This document shows positions 1 through 7,862 of a DNA stretch of 64,000 nucleotides, piece by piece. The translations under genes and the position numbers were made by a program. The notes below the pieces were generated by a model that had not been told where the DNA came from, made no database searches, and worked only from the letters and a program-made list of their open reading frames with translations. Source of the stretch: Lacrimispora amygdalina (lineage in GTDB: Bacteria; Bacillota; Clostridia; Lachnospirales; Lachnospiraceae); assembly GCF_003432035.1 (NCBI RefSeq), contig NZ_QOHO01000107.1, positions 1-64,000 of the forward strand, in the 5' to 3' direction. Position 1 is the stretch's first letter. Every line of letters begins with the position of its first letter.

Positions 1-9
1 CGAATTTAA

Positions 10-99
10 TTATACGTCATCCGAAATGCCCTTGGCGGATCAAAGCTTGCCAAGGCAATTAACTATGCAATACAAAAATCCTGTGGCTTGAATAATTGA
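10..99 (+). pseudogene. Possible IS66-family transposase C-terminal remnant
   Basis: Frame 1 after an in-frame stop at 7-9 reads a short peptide with the block LAKAINYAI and ends in TGA at 97-99. The block resembles the conserved 'GKAI-YAL' segment near the C-terminus of IS66-type transposases. Only about 30 codons are visible, the frame is broken upstream, and the window edge hides the rest. The assignment is tentative; it could equally be the tail of another gene. Confidence 0.25.
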
Positions 100-130
100 A
101 AAGCGGAGGTTTTCATACCTCCGCTTTTTT
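100..130 (+). terminator. Rho-independent terminator
   Basis: A perfect stem AAGCGGAGGT / ACCTCCGCTT with a six-base loop (TTTCAT) is followed by a run of six T on the + strand. It lies directly after the remnant reading frame ending at 99 and would stop rightward transcription entering from outside the window. Confidence 0.9.
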
Positions 131-221
131 CTATGATTTGATTTATTATATTATTCTTTCCAGTATAGGTTTCGTATAGACAGGCGACCTTATGTTGTAT
201 CTAACCTGGTATTCAGTCGTT

Positions 222-620
222 TTAAAGTATACTTCTACTTTTTTTCCTCTCGAATACCTCAAGCAAAATACACCCTACACCGTAACAAGCTATATCCTTT
301 ATATCAAACACCGAACCTAATACGATTCGTAAAAACCTGTTATTTTCCAACCCAAGTACATATACTAATTTGAAATATTGCAACACCTCTACTCCTGCTG
401 CAAATAAGAATACATACAATGGTAGTAATCTGCATTTTTCTGGTACAAAGATCCTCGTAAAGCTATACACTAAAATTACTACCAACATATCTCCTACATA
501 TGGCCGTATAAAAGAATCATGTACATATAACGCAATTATCACTTCTATAAGCAGGAGCAATACAAATGCAATCCCATACTTAATTCTTAACTGATTTCTT
601 TTTGTCTTTTGTAAGCTCAT
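222..620 (-). CDS. DUF2809 family membrane protein
   Basis: This is a small integral membrane protein with about four hydrophobic helices. The spacing and the motif VEVLQYF...NRFLRIVLGSVFDIKDIACYGVG match DUF2809 proteins, in which an E-x-x-Q segment in one helix and a D-I-x-C-Y segment in the last helix are typical. The family's biochemical role is unknown. I start at the ATG at 620 because GGAGAG lies seven bases upstream. The start overlaps the 3' end of the YjbR-like gene by about 40 bases, so the two are probably co-transcribed leftwards. The AT-rich composition matches the accessory region. Confidence 0.75.
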   Translation of the reverse strand: MSLQKTKRNQLRIKYGIAFVLLLLIEVIIALYVHDSFIRPYVGDMLVVILVYSFTRIFVPEKCRLLPLYVFLFAAGVEVLQYFKLVYVLGLENNRFLRIVLGSVFDIKDIACYGVGCILLEVFERKKSRSIL

Positions 621-930
621 AACTCTCTCCAATCATTCTGATAATATCTTTATCTGGAATTGTCCCATCGAGAATTATGGAATTCCAATGTTCTTTATTC
701 TGATGATATGCCGGTATTACAGAAGTAAATGTGCTCCTCCAGAAATCTCTCCACTCCGGGTCGCATTTAACGTTTATCCAGATATTGCCTTCCCTCTCAT
801 AGATCCAGGCAAATGCTTTCTTATTGGTTTTATGGCGAATTAAAGTCCAGTTACTATCGTGAAAGGGATAATCCTCATAGACTTCTTTTAATTTCATACA
901 TAAAGTTATTACTTCTGAGCGTTCTTTCAA
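580..930 (-). CDS. MmcQ/YjbR family protein
   Basis: The family fold (double-stranded uracil glycosylase-inhibitor-like or DNA-binding-like, function unproven) is shown by the N-terminal block VYEDYPFHD, the central RHKTNKKAFAWI strand pair, KCDPEWRDFWR and the C-terminal helix with W-N-S-I. The length of about 116 residues is normal. I prefer the TTG at 930, which sits seven bases after AAGGTG and gives the usual N-terminal helix; the first ATG would trim that helix. It is co-transcribed with the downstream DUF2809 gene. Confidence 0.8.
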   Translation of the reverse strand: MKERSEVITLCMKLKEVYEDYPFHDSNWTLIRHKTNKKAFAWIYEREGNIWINVKCDPEWRDFWRSTFTSVIPAYHQNKEHWNSIILDGTIPDKDIIRMIGESYELTKDKKKSVKN

Positions 931-1243
931 AATTATCACCTTCTTTAAACAATTATGGAAATAGCAATCTATATAGACATACGAATTTTATCTACTAAAG
1001 TTATATCCGCAGGTAACCAGCCCACTGAATTCTTCTCATGCGTCGTCAATCATCTTGTATTCTCATGCTCTTTTAAAACCAGAATTCAAGGGTGGCTGTT
1101 TTTAAAATCGTTATTTTCGTCCATTACCTACCTCGCAAATGCTTCTTGCTATTCCATCTCAGAGTCTTTGACATTCAAGGGTATTGTTCTATTATTCCAC
1201 TAACCCATTGTGTTTGATTATTAACTTGTCTCGATTCCAGTAT
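931..1243. other. Intergenic stretch without recognised gene
   Basis: About 300 AT-rich bases lie between the YjbR-like gene and the Vsr-like gene. Frames on both strands are short, lack convincing ribosome binding sites and resemble no family I know. It probably contains the promoter of the YjbR-DUF2809 pair. No strong hairpin marks the end of the ten-gene defence operon here. Confidence 0.5.
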
Positions 1244-1711
1244 TTAGGTCTTTATTTTATTATCTTCATAAGAACATGTTCCTTCAAGAACAATCTCTGC
1301 AATACTTTCTTCAACAGCGCGTATACACTCATCTGTGTGTTTCTTAATATCTGTACCCCAAAAACGAAGAACTGTCCAGCCAAGAATCAAAAGTGCTTTA
1401 TTTACTTCGTCATCTCTCTTCATGTTACGTTCTATCTTTTTAATCCAGAAGCTACCATTATCGCTTTTGAGAAGTTTCACTCTTAGTTCATCCCAGTCTT
1501 TACCATGAAAAAATTCACCGTCGCAAAAAATTGCAATTTTATATTTAGTCAGTGCAATATCCGGTTTTCCTGGTAAGGCGGCATAATTCTTACGATAACG
1601 AATTCCTTTTTTCCATAAAGATTTACGCAAAAGTACTTCTATAACCGTATCCTTTGCTTTTATGTGCTGCATATTCTTTCTTCTCTGCTCTTTAGTAAGA
1701 ACATCAGACAT
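1244..1711 (-). CDS. vsr: Vsr-like very short patch repair endonuclease
   Basis: Vsr nicks DNA at T:G mismatches created when 5-methylcytosine deaminates, so it normally accompanies cytosine-5 methyltransferases; two are encoded in the same operon. Family signatures are the N-terminal RRKNMQHIKAKDT...EVLLRKSLWKKGIRYRKN block, the catalytic region LPGKPDIALTKYKIAIFCDGEFFHG (Asp, Phe and His of the Vsr active site) and RNMKRDDEVNKALLILGWTVLRFWG. The ATG at 1711 follows GAGGTG at good spacing and is preferred over the upstream TTG. It is the last gene of the operon. A stretch of about 15 extra residues ends the protein. Confidence 0.9.
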   Translation of the reverse strand: MSDVLTKEQRRKNMQHIKAKDTVIEVLLRKSLWKKGIRYRKNYAALPGKPDIALTKYKIAIFCDGEFFHGKDWDELRVKLLKSDNGSFWIKKIERNMKRDDEVNKALLILGWTVLRFWGTDIKKHTDECIRAVEESIAEIVLEGTCSYEDNKIKT

Positions 1712-1725
1712 ATCCATCACCTCAG

Positions 1726-1935
1726 TCAAACAATTTCACCATCATCAAAGACAAAACTTCTTTCAAATGTTACTCCTACAGCATCTGCAATACTTTCCAA
1801 TTCAGATACCGTAAAACTACCTCTTTTTAGTTTTGCATTAAAATTCTGTGGTGTAGTTCCCAGACGTCTTGCTAATCCAGCAAGACTAATATTCTTCCTG
1901 ACACACAGTACTTTTACCTGCTCTGATATTGTCAT
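1726..1935 (-). CDS. XRE-family helix-turn-helix regulator
   Basis: This protein of about 69 residues is a single Cro/CI-type HTH domain: ISLAGLARRLGTTPQNFNAKLKRGSFTVSELESIADAVG gives the recognition helix, followed by a short beta-hairpin tail. Small XRE proteins inside restriction operons often act as controllers of the methyltransferase and nuclease genes. The dyad at 12800-12822 downstream of the operon promoter is a plausible target (inference). GTG at 1941 overlaps the HNH stop as GTGA and is an alternative start, but GGAGG spacing favours the ATG at 1935. Confidence 0.85.
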   Translation of the reverse strand: MTISEQVKVLCVRKNISLAGLARRLGTTPQNFNAKLKRGSFTVSELESIADAVGVTFERSFVFDDGEIV

Positions 1936-1937
1936 AA

Positions 1938-2693
1938 TCACTTGTCCTCCTTGCCATGTGTCAAATGGAAATCCAATATCAATCCGTCTCTTTTATCATT
2001 AGAATAAACATACTCTAATTTATCATAATCAAAAACTGGATTTAATTTATGAATGAGTGTGTGATGGTTAGGACATAAAATCAATAAGTTATCTGATGAA
2101 TTATCTATACATGAAGAAAAATACTTAATGTGATGAGCCTCTGCGATATATGTATCATATTCATATCCAATATTCCTACCACAAATTTGACATCTGTATG
2201 CATACAACCTCTTCAGCATTTCAATCTTACGTCTTGAATAAATACGTTGCTGAATTTCTTTCATTTTTGTATTTAAGGATGCTGAATCATCTTGAAAGTT
2301 GAGATAAGCCTCTACTTCATACTCAGTAAGATCTTCTTTAACCTTTGATAATTCAATTTTGTCCTCTTTTTCAAAAGCACCAGACAACACTGTTTTAACC
2401 AATTCGGTCATTTTCTCAAAATTCATACCATTCCATTGCCGAAACATCTCCATCACCTGAACAGTTGGCTTCCTATTTTGGTATCCTGCCCTTCCATTCT
2501 CAAAAAACACATCAAACTCATCACGCCTTCGCCTAATGTACGAATTAGGTATAACATTAAAACCAGTAATTCTCTTAGATATATCATCCATGGCTTCAGT
2601 CCATGTCCCAAAATATCCCAATTCTTTATATGCTTGTTCATTAAATTTTGAAAGATAAAACGCTATAATCGATTTTTTTTGATTAATTGTCAC
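1938..2693 (-). CDS. HNH endonuclease
   Basis: The C-terminal third carries a classic zinc-supported HNH/McrA-type nuclease: CQIC near residues 168-171, AEAHHIK near 184-190 (catalytic His pair) and CPNHH near 207-211, followed by H-K-L-N-P. The N-terminal 150 residues are helical with a predicted DNA or substrate recognition role but no family I can name. It starts at a GTG that overlaps the stop of the upstream methyltransferase by four bases (GTGA), which implies translational coupling. It is a likely restriction nuclease partner of the adjacent cytosine methyltransferase. Confidence 0.88.
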   Translation of the reverse strand: MTINQKKSIIAFYLSKFNEQAYKELGYFGTWTEAMDDISKRITGFNVIPNSYIRRRRDEFDVFFENGRAGYQNRKPTVQVMEMFRQWNGMNFEKMTELVKTVLSGAFEKEDKIELSKVKEDLTEYEVEAYLNFQDDSASLNTKMKEIQQRIYSRRKIEMLKRLYAYRCQICGRNIGYEYDTYIAEAHHIKYFSSCIDNSSDNLLILCPNHHTLIHKLNPVFDYDKLEYVYSNDKRDGLILDFHLTHGKEDK

Positions 2694-3946
2694 TCTCTCT
2701 CACCTAATATATCCCTATTAATGTCAATAATTTGTCTGAATATAGCTTCCAGTACATCTACAACAATACTATTTCCTGCCAGCTTAATCAGCTTCTCTGT
2801 AGAATACAATTTTCTATTTTTTGTTACCTGTGGATTATCATAAATTACTCTTTCATAATCACTTTCGTCAAATCCCATTAGTTTAAAACATTCTCTGGGA
2901 GTTAAGTATCTCCATTTTGCTTTATTTCTGGCATAGTTGTGGTAAGTAATCAATCCTGAATTTGGATTTCTGTCCTGTTTTGTAGTGACAGTGTTTACGT
3001 AAATTTCATTTATGGTTTTCCCATCAAAAAGCATATCATTATCTCTCAGTATTTCTTTTCTTGAATTAGTATCATTCGGCTTACTTGCATCCGCTTCCGC
3101 TTTGTATTGTGGATTCGAATAATCAAGGCACAATATATCTTTCAGCATCAACTTTCTCTGTCTTAACCTATCCACCTCATCACCTTCAAGATTATGTTCA
3201 GTAAAATACTGGTGAACTGCTGCTTCTATATACTCATCGCCTCCACATAATACACTGATCATATATGCTCTTTCACGTTTTTGAGGAATACCAAAATTTT
3301 TAGAATTCAACCGATAAATCTTATTGTAATAACCAAGATTCTGTAGGGTTTCTTTCCATTCTCCAAAATCCTTTTCATGTGGTTTAGAAAGAATATTTGT
3401 AACATTCTCCATCACTAAAAACCTTGGCAGTCCTCTCCCATGTTCACTCATTTCAATCAAAATTCTTTCAACTTCCCACAGCATTCCGGAACGGTTATCG
3501 GCATCTCTTGCTATTCCACTCTTATTTCCATGCCAGCATCCGCATAATGACAAATCTTGGCACGGAAAAGAATATGTAAATAAATCAATATTTTCAGGTA
3601 TGTCTTTACCTTTCACATCTGTTATGCTCACCAGATTATTTGTTTCTTTAATTGCTACATATATCCTTCTCTTTAAATCCATTGGTAATCGTTTAAATGT
3701 TTTTTCATTAATTGGTTTTTTACCATCTGCACTTAAGGTCAAATTTTTTAATGTATCAATAATATCAGTATCACTTATCATCGAATATTTATCTATGTCA
3801 ATCTTTCCTTTATGTATCATACAATAAGCCAAAATTGCATTTATATCCCAATCGGCAGTATTAATAATATTATACTCCGCGCCAATTCTTTCTAATGCCT
3901 TTGCTTGGCTTCCTATACCGCTAAAGGTTTCTATTACTCTAAACAT
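2690..3946 (-). CDS. DNA (cytosine-5-)-methyltransferase (first, FSGIGSQ type)
   Basis: This enzyme transfers methyl from S-adenosylmethionine to C5 of cytosine. Motif I is ETFSGIGSQ (residues 6-14), motif IV is FPCQDLS with catalytic Cys near 129, motif VI is MENVT near 179-183, and motif VIII is NFGIPQKRERAYMI. The C-terminal motifs IX-X include RYLTPRECFKLMGF and KLAGNSIVVDVLEAIF. The length of about 418 is normal. It lies in the middle of the Z1/GHKL operon directly upstream of the HNH gene. A second, only distantly similar methyltransferase lies two genes upstream, so two target sites are likely. AGGAGA precedes the ATG. Confidence 0.95.
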   Translation of the reverse strand: MFRVIETFSGIGSQAKALERIGAEYNIINTADWDINAILAYCMIHKGKIDIDKYSMISDTDIIDTLKNLTLSADGKKPINEKTFKRLPMDLKRRIYVAIKETNNLVSITDVKGKDIPENIDLFTYSFPCQDLSLCGCWHGNKSGIARDADNRSGMLWEVERILIEMSEHGRGLPRFLVMENVTNILSKPHEKDFGEWKETLQNLGYYNKIYRLNSKNFGIPQKRERAYMISVLCGGDEYIEAAVHQYFTEHNLEGDEVDRLRQRKLMLKDILCLDYSNPQYKAEADASKPNDTNSRKEILRDNDMLFDGKTINEIYVNTVTTKQDRNPNSGLITYHNYARNKAKWRYLTPRECFKLMGFDESDYERVIYDNPQVTKNRKLYSTEKLIKLAGNSIVVDVLEAIFRQIIDINRDILGERE

Positions 3947-3961
3947 TCATGTCTCCTTGGA

Positions 3962-4861
3962 TTACCATACAGTATATTCCAAGCCATCTAAATCAATTGT
4001 GTATGTAATTTGAATTACTGACTCTGGTATATGGTCATTCTTAAATGAGGATTTAGTTATCTTTGGAAACTTATCATCAACCTCATATTTTCTCTTTTCT
4101 AAAACTTTGTATTTTTCTTCTCTTACACTTGAACCATACTCATAACCCAACTGATATAATTGCTGTTCAATTTTTTCTTTATCGTATCCATCTGATACTA
4201 GTTTGTCTTTCATATCATTTATGGACACACCAATCTTTGATTGTTCCAGTCTACAAAAGTATAGCTGTAATCGTTTCAAGCTTTGTAACTGATGTTGTCC
4301 TGCAATTGTTATTGTAGCTCCATATCTCTTAATAGTTGATTTTACTTCATAGCTATCCTGATTGCCTTCAATGTCATGACTACCCGCGTGTACCGCTGAC
4401 CATTCTATTGTATTATCATGAATATATAGTTCATCAAGTACAATCATTTCTGCAATAACACTATATGGTTTTCGTTGAAAAATAGCGTTTCCCAATAATT
4501 CGCGCCACTGTTTCCACCATGCTAAGGGATCAGCCAATAAATTTTTTCTATCTATCCCATTTATTCCTGGTTCGATAAACTGAGCACATACAGTTGCAAA
4601 TTCATACCGCAGACTATCCAGCGCACATCTTAAAATCAAATACTTCTTTTCTTTTCCACCAATTGCAAGTTTTTGTGTATATAGGTTACTATTTGCAAAT
4701 TTCTCTGATATATCTCTTTCATCATCAAATACAATTGCAACACCATATCCTTCATTGCTCCTTATTACCATAGCCGGATATTCCGATGTAAGTGACTTAA
4801 TATCCCTGGCACCGTTTTGTGTTGAAGCAAAACATTCTCTGATTTCTTCAAGTATCCCCAT
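3962..4861 (-). CDS. PD-(D/E)XK motif protein (DUF4420-like)
   Basis: It resembles the DUF4420 family of predicted PD-(D/E)XK nucleases. The candidate nuclease core is WWKQWRELLGN...VIAEMIVLDELY...WSAVHAGSHDIEGNQDSYEVKSTIKRYG, where the Asp/Ser-rich strand followed by YEVKST supplies the E-x-K pair. A C-terminal ITYTIDLDGLEY strand ends the protein. Known neighbours of the family include Z1 helicases, MutL-like GHKL ATPases and AIPR proteins, and this operon matches that company. Its probable role is cleavage of invading DNA (inference). GGAGGAC precedes the ATG. Co-directional with both methyltransferases, with gaps of 3 and 15 bases. Confidence 0.75.
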   Translation of the reverse strand: MGILEEIRECFASTQNGARDIKSLTSEYPAMVIRSNEGYGVAIVFDDERDISEKFANSNLYTQKLAIGGKEKKYLILRCALDSLRYEFATVCAQFIEPGINGIDRKNLLADPLAWWKQWRELLGNAIFQRKPYSVIAEMIVLDELYIHDNTIEWSAVHAGSHDIEGNQDSYEVKSTIKRYGATITIAGQHQLQSLKRLQLYFCRLEQSKIGVSINDMKDKLVSDGYDKEKIEQQLYQLGYEYGSSVREEKYKVLEKRKYEVDDKFPKITKSSFKNDHIPESVIQITYTIDLDGLEYTVW

Positions 4862-4864
4862 TTT

Positions 4865-6196
4865 TTAGTCCTCCCTGAATGCGCTGAAAACAGTCTTCGC
4901 TACTCCCAGAGAAAGTAACGGTGGAACTGCATTTCCTATTTGTTTATAGGCATCTCCCATGGAGCAGTTAAAAAAGAAATCATCAGGAAAAGACTGAATT
5001 CTTGCTGCCTCTCTTACAGTAATTCCTCTCGGTTCCCATGGATGAATATGGCTGTATGTATCTTTTGCCAGATGAGCCACTAATGTATGCGAAAGTTTTG
5101 TTTCATCTAAACGTCTCCACTTGTTTTCAAATTTTTCTCTGTCATACTGTGGAACCATTTTATTATATAACTTTAAATATTCTTCACTATTTTTTTCATA
5201 TCCAAAAACTTTTGCCTCTTTAGAAAATAACTCATTCGCAATTTTTGAGGCTGCAATATAATTATCGCCTTGTTTCATTCTTGAAAATATAGGAAAATCA
5301 CGAGTATTCTTTCTAAATGCATTCGCTGTGACACCATAATTTTCTTTGCCATACCATGTTCTCATAATTTTCTGAAACTCATTATTTGCTTTTGATTTAT
5401 ATGGATATTCAATATTTAATGATACGAGCTTATATTTCGAATCAGCTGTAGGAAAAATTACTGGCAAATCTGAAAATGCTTCAACTATTGTTGTCCATGG
5501 CAAACCTGCTTTATTTCCATCAACCGGTGATTTAAAATATGTAAACTGCTTATATCCTTCAAATCTCTTTTGATGTTGAGTCAGTTCATCCCCATTATTC
5601 TTATTTGTAGGTATAGGAAGAGATACTTCTTTTTTTTCATTCTCTTTAATTGCTATCACGAACACTCTTTCTCTGACTTGTGGGACCCCAAAATCTGCAG
5701 AATTTAATATTGTCCAAAAAGCATTATATCCCTTCTCTGAAAGTTCTTTACACACAATTTCAGGTATATTCAAACCACCAAAATTAGTAGATTCTGGTAC
5801 ATTTTCCATGACTACAGCTCTTGCATCCATCGCAAATACGAATCTCAGAAAGTCCTGATACAAAAATCCTCTTAAATCCTTTGTATTAATCCGGTCTTCT
5901 CCAAGTGATCTCAACTTTCCCCTGCCGGCCATTGAATATGCCTGGCAGGGAGGGCCTCCAATAATAATACAACCTTCATCTCCAATTTTCTCTTTGAAAA
6001 TATCTCCTTCTATCTCGGTTATATCTCCACAGATATGTGTCTCTTCTTTTCCATATCTCCAAGCTAAATTATAGGATATTGTTTTGCATGCTTCTGGCAT
6101 CAGTTCTATACCTGCGACAATATCAAAACCCGCTTTTTCAAAACCCAGAGCCAATCCACCACAGCCTGAAAACAAATCTATAACTTTCGGCAACAT
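4865..6196 (-). CDS. DNA (cytosine-5-)-methyltransferase (second)
   Basis: A complete Dcm-type enzyme of 443 residues. Motif I is VIDLFSGCGGLALGFEKAG (residues 5-23), motif IV is GGPPCQAYSMAG with catalytic Cys near 84, motif VI is MENVPES near 130, and motif VIII is DFGVPQVRERVFVIA. The variable region after about residue 200 is the target-recognition domain. Motifs IX-X are REAARIQSFPDDFFF and KQIGNAVPPLLS. The start overlaps the DUF6339-like stop (TGATG), so translation is coupled. It probably protects host sites from the Z1/GHKL/PD-(D/E)XK restriction module (inference). Confidence 0.96.
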   Translation of the reverse strand: MLPKVIDLFSGCGGLALGFEKAGFDIVAGIELMPEACKTISYNLAWRYGKEETHICGDITEIEGDIFKEKIGDEGCIIIGGPPCQAYSMAGRGKLRSLGEDRINTKDLRGFLYQDFLRFVFAMDARAVVMENVPESTNFGGLNIPEIVCKELSEKGYNAFWTILNSADFGVPQVRERVFVIAIKENEKKEVSLPIPTNKNNGDELTQHQKRFEGYKQFTYFKSPVDGNKAGLPWTTIVEAFSDLPVIFPTADSKYKLVSLNIEYPYKSKANNEFQKIMRTWYGKENYGVTANAFRKNTRDFPIFSRMKQGDNYIAASKIANELFSKEAKVFGYEKNSEEYLKLYNKMVPQYDREKFENKWRRLDETKLSHTLVAHLAKDTYSHIHPWEPRGITVREAARIQSFPDDFFFNCSMGDAYKQIGNAVPPLLSLGVAKTVFSAFRED

Positions 6197-6918
6197 CAGA
6201 CACGTACCCCCGCATCCATAAACAATGCACGAACATATTCTTTTTCGCCACCTAAATATAACGCTGGATCAACTACCATTACCTTTGCGGTATTTAGTCT
6301 CATAACTACACGAAACAAATCATCCTGCTGACTTTTTGTTTTCTTATTAAAATCCTCCAATACAGGTTGTGGAATATGACTAAAATAATACATGATATAT
6401 CTGTAAACACTTATAAAAGTCCCCTTACGTCCTGTTCGCTCTTCCAGATTTAATATACTGTCAGTTGAAAAACAAGGTGCTTCCAAGACCTTTGCCGTTG
6501 TTATCATGTCTCCCTGCCAAGACAGATGCACATACCACCATATTGTTCTAAGCCAGATACGGGCAGGCTTACTCCAGTAGTGACTTTCATTATCTTTACC
6601 CCATCTTTCTGCCACTACATCTGGCACAACTTTAACAGAAAGATATCTCCAAAAATCATCATTTGCCGCAGCTCGCAGATTAAATCCAGGCTGATGCCAC
6701 AAATAATCGTATAATAATATTCCAATATGTACGTCAATATAATAATCCTTTTTTGAAAGCTCCTGTGGGCATTCTGCTCGCACTAGGCTATTAAATGACT
6801 GTATATCGTCACGTATTCTTAAATATTCTCCTTCAATCACTGGCATTGATGGATAATTCACAATCCATTCCTTCATTGCATTTTGTGACTCAGAGCGATT
6901 TAGTGTTTTTATAATCAT
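6196..6918 (-). CDS. DUF6339-like protein
   Basis: A 240-residue soluble protein that I associate with DUF6339. It is rich in aromatic residues: an N-terminal stretch YYIDVHIGILLYDYLWHQPGFNLRAAANDDFWRYLSV, then a helical centre SKPARIWLRTIWWYVHLSW. The centre and C-terminal third (FISVYRYIMYYFSHI...QQDDLFRVVMRLNTAKVMVVDP) look all-alpha. No catalytic motif is visible. Such proteins are seen beside Z1 helicase and methyltransferase genes; a structural or adaptor role is my inference. The gene is tightly packed, with a six-base gap to the upstream gene and a four-base overlap with the methyltransferase. Confidence 0.6.
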   Translation of the reverse strand: MIIKTLNRSESQNAMKEWIVNYPSMPVIEGEYLRIRDDIQSFNSLVRAECPQELSKKDYYIDVHIGILLYDYLWHQPGFNLRAAANDDFWRYLSVKVVPDVVAERWGKDNESHYWSKPARIWLRTIWWYVHLSWQGDMITTAKVLEAPCFSTDSILNLEERTGRKGTFISVYRYIMYYFSHIPQPVLEDFNKKTKSQQDDLFRVVMRLNTAKVMVVDPALYLGGEKEYVRALFMDAGVRV

Positions 6919-6923
6919 TTTAT

Positions 6924-7862
6924 CTACGTCCTTTGGTCAAAAAATTTTCTAATTGACAGCGACATTCCTTCTGGACTTGACACATCCCATTCGAGAGAAT
7001 TAATAAAATAATAAATTGCCTCAGAAACACTTCCTCGTTGCAGTTCTTCACCAATTGTAGTTGCATCCCAGTAATTATTCTGTTCTTTCAATTTTGTAAT
7101 AATTAAAATTAATGCACTCGACATAATTTCTTTTAGAAGATGGTCATTGTATGTTCTTTTAGTTTTATCCAGATATTTATAATTTTTATGCGCTGTGTTT
7201 ATATTAATTGAAACACTTTCGGAGAACTGGTCATAAGTTGGATCATCCCACTCACATTTAACATACCATAACGGCTGTCCAGGTTCATTTATTTCATACA
7301 TTGGAAATACCGAACCATCTCCATCCAGCTTAATAATAAATTTATCCAACTCTCCAAGAAGGCAACCATAGTCATTTGCAAGATGTCCCTCATCCCATAA
7401 TGGCGTTCCTGCACTCTTCAGATAAATAACGGTTGAAAACTCAACTGCACCTCTTAACTGTGCCTTTGCAAACTCTCTGTTAAGTAAAAACTCCAGATCT
7501 CTGGAGGAATTTTCTATATCGCCAATTGGAATTACACCTCTTTGCTTAGAGTCTGATGATGTCCACACAAGAGCAAGTCCAAGTATTGCATTTTTACAAG
7601 CTATGCCTTTCTCTCCAAACAGACACTGATATGTCCTGATAGAATATCTTCGCCTTAAGCACAGACTATAATCATCTGGCGACCAAATACCTTCATCATC
7701 AATAACTTTATGTACTGTAACACTGCTTTCAATTTCTTCTGCACGTAAAATATATTCCTGATCATTCCTTATGTAATATAATTCATATGGAGAAGTCTGA
7801 TATCTCAATTTCCCAAGCAACTCATCGTTAATTACTGGAAATAATGAAAAATTAGCTGCCAT
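6924..7862 (-). CDS. Unknown protein in Z1/GHKL operon
   Basis: I do not recognise this 312-residue protein. It starts within the stop of the GHKL gene (TAATG) behind GGAGAG, so it is translationally coupled to the ATPase and probably works with it. It has no signal peptide or membrane helix. The N-terminal half looks beta-rich (YELYYIRNDQEYILRAEE, CLRRRYSIRTYQCLFGEKG). The middle contains VIYLKSAGTPLWDEGHLANDYG, and the C-terminal part is helical (HLLKEIMSSALILIITKLKEQ). It occupies the position of the accessory DUF gene in MutL-Z1 defence operons. Confidence 0.6.
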   Translation of the reverse strand: MAANFSLFPVINDELLGKLRYQTSPYELYYIRNDQEYILRAEEIESSVTVHKVIDDEGIWSPDDYSLCLRRRYSIRTYQCLFGEKGIACKNAILGLALVWTSSDSKQRGVIPIGDIENSSRDLEFLLNREFAKAQLRGAVEFSTVIYLKSAGTPLWDEGHLANDYGCLLGELDKFIIKLDGDGSVFPMYEINEPGQPLWYVKCEWDDPTYDQFSESVSININTAHKNYKYLDKTKRTYNDHLLKEIMSSALILIITKLKEQNNYWDATTIGEELQRGSVSEAIYYFINSLEWDVSSPEGMSLSIRKFFDQRT

